From positions 310,001-374,000 of the forward strand of contig CAVTEU010000008.1 of NCBI GenBank assembly GCA_963733905.1: a stretch of DNA of 64,000 nt. The letters run 5' to 3'. Shown here piece after piece: positions 1 to 11,510 of the stretch (positions within the stretch are counted from its first letter, which is position 1; every line of letters starts with the position of its first letter). The DNA comes from DATADW01 sp963733905 (lineage in GTDB: Bacteria > Actinomycetota > Acidimicrobiia > Spongiisociales > DATADW01). Position numbers and translations under genes: made by a program. The notes under the pieces are model-generated. The model did not search any database, had not been told where the DNA came from, and worked only from the letters and a program-made list of their open reading frames with translations.

Positions 1-965
<965 letters not shown>

Positions 966-1045
966 GTGATTTCTCCCCTAGTGACGCCCGGCACCATAGA
1001 GCGGCGCCGGGGCTATCCAGACATCGATAGATCTAACTCGCATAT

Positions 1046-1064
1046 GCGGACAGTTACGGTCCGC
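1046..1064. promoter_or_regulatory. Hairpin in the upstream region of the DrrA-like gene
   Basis: GCGGAC and GTCCGC form a perfect 6-bp inverted repeat with a 7-nt loop. It lies 81 bp upstream of the ABC ATPase start and overlaps the palindrome CGCATATGCG at 1039-1048. It could be an operator for the transporter gene. No regulator gene is adjacent in the window, so the role is a guess. Confidence 0.3.
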
Positions 1065-1181
1065 TTAGGTCACGCGTCGGCTTCCTTTCTCGATGTCTCC
1101 CGTAGTTGACGGGCGAGAGGGGCCAGACTCATCGGTCTCGAATCGAGGTCAGAACCGGCTCAATCGCAAGTAGCGGAGCCT

Positions 1182-1782
1182 TCAGTCCCCTTCGAGATCC
1201 TCCAACGGCTGCCATACGTTGGCTCGCTCCAGCAGGTACACGCAGACGTCGCGTCCCCGATCGAGCACATCGCAGAGTTGCTCGCGCCCCATGAACACGT
1301 CGACGAGCGAGACCTGGACGCGACCCACGATGGAGACGCGGCGCTCAGGGCCGGCGGTAAGAGCCCCATACGAGTCGGTCGCGGCGATCTCCAGCGGGAG
1401 GTCGGGCCCGGCGACCCCGGCGAGCTCGGTGGCGAGGACGAGCAGGTCGGGGGGATCGGCTAGCGGAGGGAGCGACCAGTTGAAGAAGAGCGGGAGCCGG
1501 TAGACGTCCTCTGGCTCGGGGAATTCCTCTGCCTCGGCGAATTCCCGCTCGATCTCACCCACCCGGTCCTCGAAGGCGAGCAGCACGCGTGGGTCGACCT
1601 CCAAGCGTGAGATGCAGGTCGAGCGGTCCGCCGCAGGCCTCCTCGGGATGGACGTCGACTTCGAAAGCCTGGCGGAGCGAGTAGGTCTCGATGAACTGGC
1701 GCTCGTCGTGCACGTGGAACCCGTGGTCAACGGCGTGATCCTTGAGTTCGGCGATGAAACCGGATATGTCGACGGCAGCCAT
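1182..1782 (-). CDS. Hypothetical protein (frameshifted)
   Basis: This is a roughly 200-residue acidic soluble protein that I do not recognise. The start at 1782 gives MAAVDISGFIAELKDHAVDHG. The frame breaks near 1600, after a stretch ending CGGPLDLHLTL. It resumes as EVDPRVLLAFEDRVGEIERE and reads to the stop at 1182 (NVWQPLEDLEGD). Both halves have codon use like that of their neighbours, so one gene with a single-base indel is more likely than two. There is no signal peptide or membrane segment. It lies divergently from the DUF2461 gene with 57 bp between them. Confidence 0.6.
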
Positions 1783-1839
1783 TTGTCTGGGCCCACCTCC
1801 TTGGCGGATCGGCCATCGACCTCAGCCTAGGGTGGCGAG

Positions 1840-2523
1840 ATGGCTCGCTCCTTCGGCCCCGAGTTGTTCCGGTTCCTGCGTGACCTCGAGGAGAACAACA
1901 ACCGGGAGTGGTTCAACCAGAACAAGGAGCCGCTACGAGGAGCACGTGCGCGAACCGGCACTCCAGTTCGTCGCCGACGTCGCCCCCGGGCTGCGCAAGC
2001 TGAGCAAGCGGCTGGTTGCCGACCCGAGACCGGTCGGCGGATCGATGTTCCGCATCCACCGCGACACCCGGTTCTCCAAGGACAAGACCCCGTACAAGAC
2101 CCATGTCGGGATCCACTTCTTCCACGAATCGCGGAGCGAGGGCGCCCCGGTCATCTACCTCCATCTCGAACCCGGCGAGTGCTTCTCGATTGCGGGAATC
2201 CACGCCCCGCCCACGGCGCAGGCGCGTCAAGTGAGAGCGGCGATCGCCGGTGATCCCGCCGGGCTGGAAGCGGGTCAGCCGGGGAGGACGGGTGCCCGAC
2301 CGCTTCTCGATCGGTGAGCACGGCAGGCTGCAGCGGGTGCCGCCCGAGTACAAGGACAGCCCTGTGGCCGACGACCTGCGGCTCAAGGAGTTCATGCTCT
2401 CGACGAGGCTCACCCAGAAGGAGGTCACAGCCGACGGTTTCGTCGACTGGTACCTCCGACCTGATGCGTCCCGCGCTCCCCTTCCTGCGGTTCGTGGGGA
2501 AGGCGGTCGGCGCCGAGGTGTGA
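1840..2523 (+). CDS. DUF2461 family protein (three frame breaks)
   Basis: This is a member of the DUF2461 (TIGR02453) family, about 220 residues, with no established biochemical role. It begins at the ATG at 1840 with MARSFGPELFRFLRDLEENN and REWF. It continues after a break near 1933 with RYEEHVREPALQFVADV. The family core FRIHRDTRFSKDKTPYKTH lies near residues 70-90. Further breaks fall near 2250 and 2455, and the end reads RPALPFLRFVGKAVGAEV, which is a typical family C-terminus. Three indels in about 680 bp is the densest error cluster in the window. It converges on the ABC permease, with adjacent stop codons. Confidence 0.8.
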
Positions 2524-3507
2524 CTAGGCCCTGATCTCCTGTCGCATGAAGCTCACATAGGCGACGGCGAAGCTCACCACGGTCAGCGCCACCAGCCCGA
2601 CCACCTGTGGCCAGACGATGAGCAGGCTCTGACCGAGCGGCAGGCTCGACGGAAGCGCCTGGTCGACCTGCTCCAGGGTGACGACCCCGACGGCGCGCTG
2701 TGCCGGGTTGAGCAGCACCTGCGTCGCCTCCTGGAACAGGGTGATCGGCGAGAGGCGCGACAGGGCGAGGTTGGTCTGGAGGTTGGCCAGTTGCTCGGCC
2801 GGGGACGGACCGGTGGGCGAGATCACCCCGGCGATGACACTGGCGAGGAGGGCTCCGAACAGCGCCAGCACCAGCCAGACGGCAATGGCGACCAGCGCCG
2901 ATGTTGCCGCCCGCCGGGACAAGCACCGAGCAGACCATGGCAAAGGCGAGCCACAGACCGACGTAGATGACCGTGACCACCAGCCAAACCGCGAGCCGAG
3001 CCACCTCAGAGAACGTGGGGACGAGCCCGAGCCGGAATATCCCGATACCCGAGACCAGAAGCACCACGCGCGGTGAGCATGATGGCGATCACGGTGAGCC
3101 CGGCGACGAACTTGCCGTTGATCACGTCGTCGCGGTGGATCGGCTGTGACACCAGTCTGGGAAGCGTCCCCTGCGACCGCTCGCTGTTCACCGCATCGAA
3201 CCCGAACCCGATCCCGAGCAGAGGGGCCAGGAACCCGACGAAGAAGTAGAACGGGAATGGGATGGGGTCGGCGTTCTGGGTGAAGAGCAGCAGGAAGAGG
3301 TCAGCGGTGCCCGTGGCATCCGGAGCCACATCGCGGATGGCGTTGGCCACCGAATAGACCGAAGCGACCGCGGCAAGCCCGAGCACCACCAGGAGGACGA
3401 CGAACCGGGCCGAGAGCACATGGTCGGCCAGTTCCTTGCGGGCCACGACCTTCCAGCCATGCCTGAGATCGCGCTCTGGGGGCGCTGAGAGTCTCAGCGG
3501 CCGCTCG
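2524..3507 (-). CDS. ABC-2 type permease (frameshifted)
   Basis: This is the membrane subunit of the ABC pair with the ATPase at 3508-4452. It has an N-terminal cytoplasmic stretch (WKVVARKELADHVLSARF), a first membrane segment, a long exterior loop with two short hydrophobic segments (FPFYFFVGFLAPLLGIGFGF), and the motif NSERSQGTLPRLVSQPIHRDD. That motif matches NosY/GldF-type ABC-2 permeases, with ERSQGT before the second bundle. Frame breaks lie near 3065 and 2910; the last helix and end come from a third frame ending VSFAVAYVSFMRQEIRA. The start is uncertain because the upstream ATPase frame runs into it without a stop (see the finding at 3480-3540). The substrate is unknown. Confidence 0.78.
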
Positions 3508-4452
3508 TCATCGGCCACCTCCTCCCCGTGGTACACCCTGCGGTACACCTCGTCGAGGTCGGGCTCGACCGGCTCCACCCGCCTCACCGGGATACCGGCG
3601 CCGACCAGCGTCGCCACCACCTTGGGCGTCACATCGAGTGGGCCCCTCAGCCTCCAATGGCCGGCACGGACCTGTCTCGACATCGGCCAAACCGGGCACC
3701 GATGAGAGTGCCTCGGTCACCCTGGTTGGGTCGGCATCGGTCTCCAACTCGACCCACCCCGCCCCACCGGCAGCGCGCCGAGCCAGTTCCGATACGGGGC
3801 CCTGGGCGACCAGCCGACCCTCGACGAAGATCCCCACCCGATCGCACACCGACTGGACCTGGTGGAGGAGGTGGCTGGAGAGCAGCAGGGTCACTCCCCG
3901 CTCGTCGGCCAGCCGTCTGATGAGCGCCAGGATCTCGGCGACGCCCTCCGGGTCGATGGAGACAGTCGGCTCGTCGAGAATCAGAATCTTGGGATCCTTG
4001 ACCAGCGCGTCGGCGATCCCGAGCCTCTGTCGCATACCCCGCGAATAAGTGCCGACCGGCCGGTCGGCGGCATCGGCCAGCCCCACCTCGGTGAGCAGCG
4101 CCTCAATCCGGTTCTCGCCCTCGTCTTTCTCCAGTCCGTTGAGCCGCGCCGTGTACCTGAGGTTCTCCCTGCCGGTCATCCCCTCGTAGAAGCCGACAGC
4201 GTCGGGCAGGTACCCCACTACCTGCTTCACCTCTATCGGCTGCCTGGCGGGGTCGAACCCGACGACGGTCGCCGTCCCCGACGTCGGCTCGCTCAGCCCA
4301 AGGCACATGAGGATCGTGGTCGTCTTGCCCGCACCGTTCGGTCCGAGCAACCCGAACACCTCACCCTCCTTGACCTTGAGGTCGAGATGGTCGACCACAA
4401 CCCGGTCTCCGTACTTCTTGGTCAGGCCCTTGGTGACGATGGCCGCGGCCAC
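3508..4452 (-). CDS. ABC transporter ATP-binding protein
   Basis: This ATPase belongs to the ABC-2 exporter or copper-processing (NosF-like) class. The GTG start at 4452 gives Walker A GPNGAGKT at residues 37-44, signature YSRGMRQRLGIADAL, Walker B ILILDEPTVSIDPEG and the switch histidine in LLSSHLLHQVQ. The Walker B continuation is DEPTVSID where most relatives have DEPTNGLD. The frame breaks near 3680-3690. The true C-terminal stretch, reading SRQVRAGHWRLRGPLDVTP and DLDEVYRRVYHGEE, lies in the frame that continues into the permease. It follows the NEW3 protein gene by 3 bp, so the three genes form one operon. Confidence 0.88.
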   Translation of the reverse strand: MAAAIVTKGLTKKYGDRVVVDHLDLKVKEGEVFGLLGPNGAGKTTTILMCLGLSEPTSGTATVVGFDPARQPIEVKQVVGYLPDAVGFYEGMTGRENLRYTARLNGLEKDEGENRIEALLTEVGLADAADRPVGTYSRGMRQRLGIADALVKDPKILILDEPTVSIDPEGVAEILALIRRLADERGVTLLLSSHLLHQVQSVCDRVGIFVEGRLVAQGPVSELARRAAGGAGWVELETDADPTRVTEALSSVPGLADVETGPCRPLEAEGPTRCDAQGGGDAGRRRYPGEAGGAGRARPRRGVPQGVPRGGGGR

Positions 4453-4455
4453 CGG

Positions 4456-5652
4456 CTACCTCCGGCCGTAGCGGCGGAACACCCAGGCGAGACCGGCAAA
4501 GGCGAGGACGATCACCGCCACACCGACCAGCCCCCACAGGGGCGAGGTGTTGACGGTCATCCTCAACTCGAGCTCGTCGGTGGCGTCGGTCTCCGGCGCA
4601 GACGCACTGACCGTGAGCCGGTAGTCGCCCGCCAGGGCCTCACCCGATGGAGTGATGGTCGCCGTGACCTGCGCCGACTCCCCGGGGAGGATCTCGGTGA
4701 CCCCGAGCTCGGAGAAAGTCACGTCCCACCCCGTCGGCACCGTCCCGGTGGTGAGCTCAACCCCGAGCAGCGGTGACGTCCCTTCGTTGACCACGAGCAG
4801 CGCCACCTCGCTCGCCTGCCCTGCGGTTCCCTCGGCGTTGAGCACCTCGTCCGGCGTGGTGAGGGTGAGGGCGTAGCTGCCGGTGATGGTCACCGCCAAT
4901 TCGGTCTCCACCTGCTGACCGCCACCAACCGCCTGGACCAGGATGGGGTAGGTATCAGCCGGTGCCGCCGGGTTGGGGCGCACCTCGACCGTCAGCCCTG
5001 CGCTCTCGCCGGGCGGGACGGCCAGGGTTGCCGCCTGCGTATCCGTTGTCGGCCGTGCCTCGACGAACCACCCCTCGGGCCCAGCCGCCTGCAATTGGAA
5101 CTGCAGCTCACGCGGCGTGTCGTTGCTCAGTTCGAGGTCGAAGTTGAAGGTGGTGTCGGCGCTGTCGCGCAGCTCCGGAGAGTCGGTAGTCAGTTCGACC
5201 GAGCCGCCGGCGGCGGCCGTCAGCTGCAATGCGATGGGCAGTTCGGCGTTGCCGCTATCGGCACGGGCGGCAACGACGAGCTCGTATTCACCCTCCTCCG
5301 CATCCTCGGGGACCTCGACCTCGAGGTCGATCACCGGGGGCACTTCCTCGACGACCACCTGTGAGACCTCGAACCCGCCTCCACGGAGCGAGCCGGTCCA
5401 CCCCTCGGGGAGCCCCTCGAGGGAGAGGGCGACCCGGTCGCCGATCGGGCCGTTGACTGTGATGCTGAAAGTGGCGCTGCTCCCGGGCTCCACAGCTACG
5501 CCGGCGAACGGCGTGGTGATCTGCACCCTGTCGGGACGGGGAGTGGTGGTCTCGGTCTCCTGAGCCAGCGCCGGTGCGGCGCCCGCGAGGAGAACCAACC
5601 CTGTCATCGGGATCAGCAGCCGAGTGACGCGCCATCGACGGGCACTCCGCAT
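4456..5652 (-). CDS. NEW3-domain secreted membrane-anchored protein
   Basis: This is a 398-residue exported protein with Ig-like NEW3 (COG1470) repeats, anchored by one C-terminal helix. I chose the ATG at 5652 because AGGAGG sits 9 bp upstream; a second ATG 11 codons earlier has no such site. The signal sequence reads LLIPMTGLVLLAGAAPALA. The beta-rich repeats carry the NEW3 pattern (for example PSGEALAGDYRLTVSASA) in three or four copies. The end is a helix, LWGLVGVAVIVLAFAGLAWV, then basic FRRYGRR. It is the first gene of an operon with an ABC ATPase and permease. NEW3 proteins often sit with such pairs, perhaps as an extracytoplasmic partner, which is inference. Confidence 0.85.
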   Translation of the reverse strand: MRSARRWRVTRLLIPMTGLVLLAGAAPALAQETETTTPRPDRVQITTPFAGVAVEPGSSATFSITVNGPIGDRVALSLEGLPEGWTGSLRGGGFEVSQVVVEEVPPVIDLEVEVPEDAEEGEYELVVAARADSGNAELPIALQLTAAAGGSVELTTDSPELRDSADTTFNFDLELSNDTPRELQFQLQAAGPEGWFVEARPTTDTQAATLAVPPGESAGLTVEVRPNPAAPADTYPILVQAVGGGQQVETELAVTITGSYALTLTTPDEVLNAEGTAGQASEVALLVVNEGTSPLLGVELTTGTVPTGWDVTFSELGVTEILPGESAQVTATITPSGEALAGDYRLTVSASAPETDATDELELRMTVNTSPLWGLVGVAVIVLAFAGLAWVFRRYGRR

Positions 5653-5710
5653 GTTTCTCCGCCTCCTGTTTGTGGTCGTGGTCAAGGCTGCAAGAGCCAG
5701 TTCAGGTTCG

Positions 5711-5732
5711 TGCCGCCCCCGAGGGGGCGGCA
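5711..5732. terminator. GC-rich hairpin, likely terminator after the HtrA gene
   Basis: TGCCGCCCCC and GGGGGCGGCA form a perfect 10-bp inverted repeat around GA. It sits 40 bp after the protease stop and 58 bp before the NEW3 gene start, both on the minus strand. There is no T tract, which is common for terminators in high-GC actinomycetes. It separates the protease from the ABC/NEW3 operon. Confidence 0.5.
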
Positions 5733-5771
5733 GCGAAACCGTGAATCTAGAGGGTCACTCGCATTGACGCC

Positions 5772-6946
<1,175 letters not shown>

Positions 6947-7017
6947 CGATGACTCCTGGCTGGAATTCCTACGCGCAAGGTACGTCCAGGCCGCTAAAGG
7001 GGACGTAAAGAGAGCGC

Positions 7018-7068
7018 AGACGGAAGACGGCAGCTCCCCCACCCGTGCAGAGAGGGGGGTCAGGGGAG
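7018..7068. repeat. AGACGGC-type repeat pair plus GC-rich hairpin
   Basis: AGACGGA (7018-7024) and AGACGGC (7025-7031) are two copies of the heptamer seen at six sites in this window. A GC-rich inverted repeat follows: CTCCCC at 7034-7039 pairs with GGGGAG at 7063-7068, with further C-run/G-run pairing inside. It lies in the 236-bp divergent gap between the HtrA protease and the MFS transporter; nothing else was recognised there. Confidence 0.55.
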
Positions 7069-7182
7069 GGTGATCGCCGGTCGGCTCGCCCCACGTCCGC
7101 CCCGCTCCGCTCACCGGGGGAGCGCCGACAGCACTCCGGCCGTACTGCCGCCGCACGTCCCTTTGCTGACTAGAAACGTCGG

Positions 7183-8341
7183 GTGGCTCTCGGCAGGGCT
7201 ATTGCCTATCTCTCCGGGGCGCGCCTCGTCATCAACACCGCGGTGCGGTTTGTCTATCCATTCCTGCCTGCGATCGCCCGTGGCCTCGGGATCGACCTGA
7301 CCCAAGCGGGGCTCCTGTTGTCGGCAAGGTGGGTGAGCGGTCTGGCCACACCGGCCTTGGTCCGCGCCAGTGGAGGCGGCAACCGGCGTCTAGTTGTGAT
7401 CGGGCTTTCGCTGTTCACCCTGGGGATGACCGTCACCGCTGCCAGCGGGGTCTTTCCGGGAGCACTGGTCGGGTTTGCCGCGGTGGGGCTGGCCAGCTCC
7501 CACATTCAACCTCGCCGCCCAGTCGTATGTGTCCGATCGGGTTCCCTACCACCGCCGGGCGCGGGCGCTGTCGGTGATGGAGATCACCTGGTCGCTCGCC
7601 TTGTTGCTGGGGGCACCGGCCGCCGGATGGCTGATCGGCCGCCTCGGCTGGCAGGCACCGTTCTGGGTGCTGGCGGGTGCAGGTGCGGCTGCGGTGATGA
7701 CTGTCTGGTGGGCGCTGGACAAGGACACGCCGGCACCGCTGGGCGCCGCAAGCTCGCTCAGGCTCGACCGGAGGGCCATGACCGTGGTCGCGGTAATGGC
7801 ACTGTTCCTGACCGGGGGCGAGGTGACATTCGTCGTCTACGGGGCCTGGCTCGAGGACCGGTTCGGGCTCGGGTTGCTTGCGCTCGGCGCAGTGTCATCG
7901 GTGGTCGCCATCTCCGAACTGACCGGGGAGTCGGCCACCTTCGCTTTCACCGACCGCCTAGGGAAGCGGCGTTCCATCGGGTTGGGGCTGGCGGTGGCGA
8001 TCGTCGGGTACCTGACCCTGGCCGCGGTGGAGGGCACGCTCGTTTTCGGGGTCGGCGTGCTGGCGGTTGCGCTGCTCGGATTCGAGTTCAGCATCGTCTC
8101 CTGGATCCCGTTGGCGACCGAGGTCAGGCCCATGGCAAGGCCCCGGTTCCTGGCGGTTGCCACCATGGTGGGCGCCTTGGCCAGGGCCGGTGGGACGGCG
8201 CTCGGCCCGGCGCTCTACACCCGGTTCGGGTTGCCGGGCAACGCCATTGCCAGCGCCGTGCTCAACGCCGCCGCTCTGGGACTACTCGTCTTCGGCTTGC
8301 GTGACCGGCGCCCATCGGTCGATGACCAACTGGGCGCCTGA
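7183..8341 (+). CDS. MFS transporter (one frame break)
   Basis: This is a 12-helix major facilitator of about 385 residues. The GTG at 7183 starts ALGRAIAYLSGARLVINTA; helix 1 follows with RFVYPFLPAIARGLG. The frame breaks near 7500 in helix 3-4 and resumes as TFNLAAQSYVSDRVPYHRRA, containing the loop RVPYHRRARALSVMEITWS, which resembles the MFS motif region before helix 5. The C-terminal half has repeated small-residue helices and ends GLRDRRPSVDDQLGA. The substrate cannot be told; the PYHRRA loop occurs in drug-exporter-like MFS proteins. It stands alone, with no adjacent regulator. Confidence 0.82.
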
Positions 8342-8562
8342 CGAGACTTCCGATGACGCCTCCGGACCGCACTCGACGCCGCGATCGCTGGCGACGCCGA
8401 CGGCTACCGACTGGCGTCTATCGACCACCCTCGGGGCGGCCTCCCGGCCATCCGGCCGGTCGACTGCAACGAACCACTACATGATCAGGAGGCAGCACGG
8501 CCCGCGGTCTTGTCTTGGATGCGCCATGGAGCAGAGGTTTAGGCTCACATTGGTGGCAGACG
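8342..8562 (+). other. Gap between MFS and sigma factor genes with a coding-like open stretch
   Basis: This 221-bp gap holds a stretch of about 60 codons with coding-like composition. It is open from about 8357 to a TAG at 8540-8542 and contains LRTALDAAIAGDADGY and PAIRPVDCNEPL. It has no ATG, GTG or TTG near its beginning, and a TGA lies just upstream. It could be the remnant of a small gene or one broken by an indel. No family was recognised. The sigma factor promoter must lie here, but no clear -35/-10 pair was found. Confidence 0.25.
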
Positions 8563-9129
8563 ATGACTGAGGCCGAGGGACCCTCGCCGACTCTCACCCG
8601 ATTGCTGGAGCGTGCCGGTACCGGGGACCGAGCCGCCTTCGCCGAGTTGTACGACGCGGTGGTGACACGGGTGTTCGGATTGGCCCGCAGGGTGGTGCGT
8701 GACCCTGCACAAGCTGAGGAGGTGGCCCAGGAGGTCATGGTCGACGTGTGGCGCCATGCCCCCCGCTTCGACCCGACGCTCGGGTCGGCGCTGTCCTGGA
8801 TACTGGCGATCACCCATCGGCGTGCGGTCGACCGGGTCCGTTCCGAGGAGGCGTCCCGCCGGCGAGCCCAGCAGGTGGCCGTCCTCGAGCAGACGGTGGC
8901 ACACGACCCCGCCGGCGAGGCGGCCGAGACCGCCGATCAGGTCGGTCGGGTGCGGGCGGCGCTGGGCACGCTCACCGATCTGCAACGGCAGGCCATCGAA
9001 TTGGCCTACTTCGACGGGCTCACATACCGCGAGGTGGCCGAGGCCCTTGATACCCCACTGGGCACGGTAAAGACGAGGATCCGGGACGGGTTGCTCCGAC
9101 TCCGGCCCGTGCTCGAGGACCTTTCATGA
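8563..9129 (+). CDS. ECF RNA polymerase sigma factor, SigK-like
   Basis: This 188-residue sigma-70 family factor has region 2 (FAELYDAVVTRVFGLARRVV, then AQEVMVDVWRHAPRFD) and region 4 (LTDLQRQAIELAYFDGLTY and ALDTPLGTVKTRIRDGLLRL). I start it at the ATG at 8563 (MTEAEGPSPTLTRLLERAG); an upstream in-frame ATG at 8515 would add 16 unlikely residues. It overlaps the anti-sigma gene by 4 bp (ATGA), so the two are translationally coupled. It is the SigK/RskA pairing typical of actinomycetes, usually activated when the anti-sigma factor is cleaved or oxidised. Confidence 0.92.
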   Translation: MTEAEGPSPTLTRLLERAGTGDRAAFAELYDAVVTRVFGLARRVVRDPAQAEEVAQEVMVDVWRHAPRFDPTLGSALSWILAITHRRAVDRVRSEEASRRRAQQVAVLEQTVAHDPAGEAAETADQVGRVRAALGTLTDLQRQAIELAYFDGLTYREVAEALDTPLGTVKTRIRDGLLRLRPVLEDLS

Positions 9130-9995
9130 ACGACCTGCACGACCTCGCCGCCGCCTACGCCCTCGACGCCCTCGACCCCGGCGAGCGGGCCGAGTACGAG
9201 GTGCATCTGGCCGGCTGCGACCAATGCCGCCAGGAGGTCGCCGCGCTGCGCGAGACCGCGGCGCAACTCGCCGAGGCAGTGGTCGAGGAGCCGTCGCCGG
9301 GATCTGCGCGACCGGGTACTCGCCCAGGTGGCCACCACTCCGCAGGTCTCGATCCGCCCGACGCCACTCCGGCCGGCGACACCAGGACCCGCTCCCGAAA
9401 CGGCCGCGCCGCCGCCTGCGGCGGCACCGCCCTCGCGGGCGCTCACCGTTTGGCTGGCGGCGGCGGTGGTGGCGCTGGTGCTCGGCGCCGCAGGCCTCGG
9501 CTTCCTCGCCGTGCGCCTCGATCAGCGGCTCGACGACGTGAGCACCAGGCTGGCCGCCACCGAAGCCCAGTTGGAGGAGACCGAGGGCCAGCTCGCCTCG
9601 ACCGAGGCGAGGCTGGCCGAGGCCGAGTCTGAGCTCGTCAGCGCAAGCGAGCTGCGCACCGTGCTCGCCTCGAACGATGGCTCGGTGGTCTCTCTCGCCG
9701 GCCCGGGTGATGGAACCATGCGATTCGCCTACTCGCCGTCCACCGGTCAAGGCGTGCTCATCGGCGACGGGCTGGAACCGGTGGACCCGTCGGAGACCTA
9801 CCAGGCATGGCTCATCGTCGACGGGGTGCCCCAGCCGGCGGGTCTGTTCTCGCCCACCGACGGAGAGGTCGTCATTCCCGGTGGAGGGCGACCCCGGCGA
9901 GGCCGGAGGCGGTGGCGGTCACGGTCGAGCCGGCCGGCGGCTCGCCACAGCCCACCACAGACATTCTCTATCTGAGCGAGCTCAGCGAGGCGTGA
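9126..9995 (+). CDS. RskA-type membrane anti-sigma factor (two frame breaks)
   Basis: This anti-sigma factor is predicted to hold the SigK-like protein at the membrane. The N-terminal sigma-binding domain carries the zinc motif H-x3-C-x2-C (HLAGCDQC). A frame break near 9300 is followed by a proline/alanine linker, a membrane helix (LTVWLAAAVVALVLGAAGLG), a short coiled coil with repeated ATEAQLEETEGQL-like heptads, and the RskA exterior domain (YQAWLIVDGVPQPAGLF). A second break near 9890 leads to the conserved end TVEPAGGSPQPTTDILYL. The long coiled coil after the helix is more extended than in most RskA proteins. Confidence 0.87.
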
Positions 9996-10032
9996 GCCGG
10001 TAACGTCCGCTGCCCTCACAGGGAGGCGCCCT

Positions 10033-11211
10033 TTGCCCATCCCCGTCCCCAGCTTCACTCTCGGGATAGAGGAGGAGTACCTCCTCGTCGACCGCGCCAG
10101 CGGCGACCTCGCCGCCGATCCCCCGCCGACGATGATGGACGAGGCGCAGGCGCTTCTCGTGGATCAGGTGTCTCCCGAGTTCCTCCGCAGCCAGATCGAA
10201 GTGGGTACCGCCATCTGCCGCGACATCTCCGAGGCGCGGGTCGAGCTGAGCAAGCTGCGCTCGGCGGTGTGCGAGGTGGCGACACGCCACGACCTGGCGG
10301 TGATCGCCGCCTCCACCCACCCGTTCGGGCGTTGGGGCGCCCAACTCGTCACCGACAAGGAGCGCTACACCATGTTGGAGCGCGACCTGGCCATGGTGGC
10401 CCGCCGGCTGGTCATCGGGGGCATGCACGTCCATGTGGAGATCGGGGATCCCGACCTCCGCATCGACCTGATGAACCAGGTCAAGTACTTTCTCCCCCAC
10501 CTGCTCGCCCTCAGCACCTCCTCGCCGTTCTGGGAGGGCTACGACACCGGTCTCAAGAGCTACCGGTTGAGCGTCTTCGGGTCGATGCCCCGGACCGGGT
10601 TCCCCGACGAGTTCTCCACCTGGACCGACTACGAGCGGCACGTCCAGGTGCTGGTCGACAACGAGATCATCGAAGACGCCAGCAAGATGTGGTGGCACAT
10701 CCGACCCAGCGCCCGCTTTCCGACCCTGGAGATGCGGGTCGCCGACGTGTGCACCCGCATGGAAGATGCGCTGGCGGTTGCGGCGCTCTACGTCTCGCTG
10801 CTCCACCTTCTCTATAGGCGGCGTAGCGAGAACCAGCGCTGGCGCCAATACGCCCCGATGCTCATCTCGGAGAACCTGTGGCGGGCACAGCGCTACGGCG
10901 TCCACGGCTCGCTGATGGACTTCGGGAGGGGCGATCTGGTGTCATTCCCCGACCTGGTCGACGAGATGATCGAGATGACACGGGTGGATGCCGATGCGTT
11001 GGGTTGCGTCGCCGAGTTGGAGCACACCCGCACCATCGTGGCGCGGGGCACCTCTGCGGACCTGCAACTTGCCGCCTACCGCCAAGCGATATCGCAGGGC
11101 GCCACCGAGCACGAGGCGCTCCGCGCCGTCGTCGACCTGCTCATCGACGAGACCACCAACGGGCTCGAGCCGCAGGGTTCCCGGGTGACGGGAAGCCCGG
11201 CTACTGCTTGA
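10033..11211 (+). CDS. ybdK: Glutamate-cysteine ligase-like carboxylate-amine ligase, YbdK family
   Basis: This 392-residue member of the GCS2 family would join an amino group to a glutamate or other carboxylate with ATP. The TTG start at 10033 has GGGAGG 6 bp upstream. Visible family features are the N-terminal LGIEEEYLLVD (metal-binding glutamates), GGMHVHVEIGDPDLRI, SSPFWEGYDTGLKSYR and IRPSARFPTLEMRVADVC. It is uninterrupted. Its stop overlaps that of the convergent DUF1876 gene. YbdK enzymes have weak glutamate-cysteine ligase activity in vitro; in actinomycetes the related EgtA makes gamma-glutamylcysteine for ergothioneine, but no egt genes are nearby. Confidence 0.92.
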   Translation: MPIPVPSFTLGIEEEYLLVDRASGDLAADPPPTMMDEAQALLVDQVSPEFLRSQIEVGTAICRDISEARVELSKLRSAVCEVATRHDLAVIAASTHPFGRWGAQLVTDKERYTMLERDLAMVARRLVIGGMHVHVEIGDPDLRIDLMNQVKYFLPHLLALSTSSPFWEGYDTGLKSYRLSVFGSMPRTGFPDEFSTWTDYERHVQVLVDNEIIEDASKMWWHIRPSARFPTLEMRVADVCTRMEDALAVAALYVSLLHLLYRRRSENQRWRQYAPMLISENLWRAQRYGVHGSLMDFGRGDLVSFPDLVDEMIEMTRVDADALGCVAELEHTRTIVARGTSADLQLAAYRQAISQGATEHEALRAVVDLLIDETTNGLEPQGSRVTGSPATA

Positions 11212-11446
11212 TCAGGAAGTCGGCGATCTTGTCCTGAGCGGCGCGCATCACCTGCCCGGTGAGATCCTGGAGAGCGCGGGCGATCGCCAGTTCCTCGCCG
11301 ATCACCGGAAGCGGCGGATCGGTCGGGTTGCGGCGCGCCTTGCCCACCGACTCGAAGTGGTCGCCGCGGAGATTGAGCACGGCATGCGCCATGGTCTCGA
11401 TCTCGTCCTCGGCCAGATGGAGGTGGAGGGTGACGTCCTTCTCGAT
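11201..11446 (-). CDS. DUF1876 family small protein, possible ATC start
   Basis: This is about 81 residues of the actinomycete DUF1876 family, recognised from VGKARRNPTDPPLPVIGEEL and AIARALQDLTGQVM. The N-terminal strand of the family, IEKDVTLHLHLAEDEIETM, is encoded upstream of the first ATG (11392), so the ATG start would cut the domain. The extended frame is closed by a TAA four codons earlier. It contains no ATG, GTG or TTG, only an ATC at 11446-11444, 5 bp after GGGAGG. Either ATC is used or the start codon is miscalled. The function of the family is unknown. Confidence 0.78.
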   Translation of the reverse strand: MEKDVTLHLHLAEDEIETMAHAVLNLRGDHFESVGKARRNPTDPPLPVIGEELAIARALQDLTGQVMRAAQDKIADFLIKQ

Positions 11447-11510
11447 CCTGACCTCCCTTTAGCGACGCCGATGATCGTAGATCGGGGAAGATCGGTCGAT
11501 AGTCGCCGTG

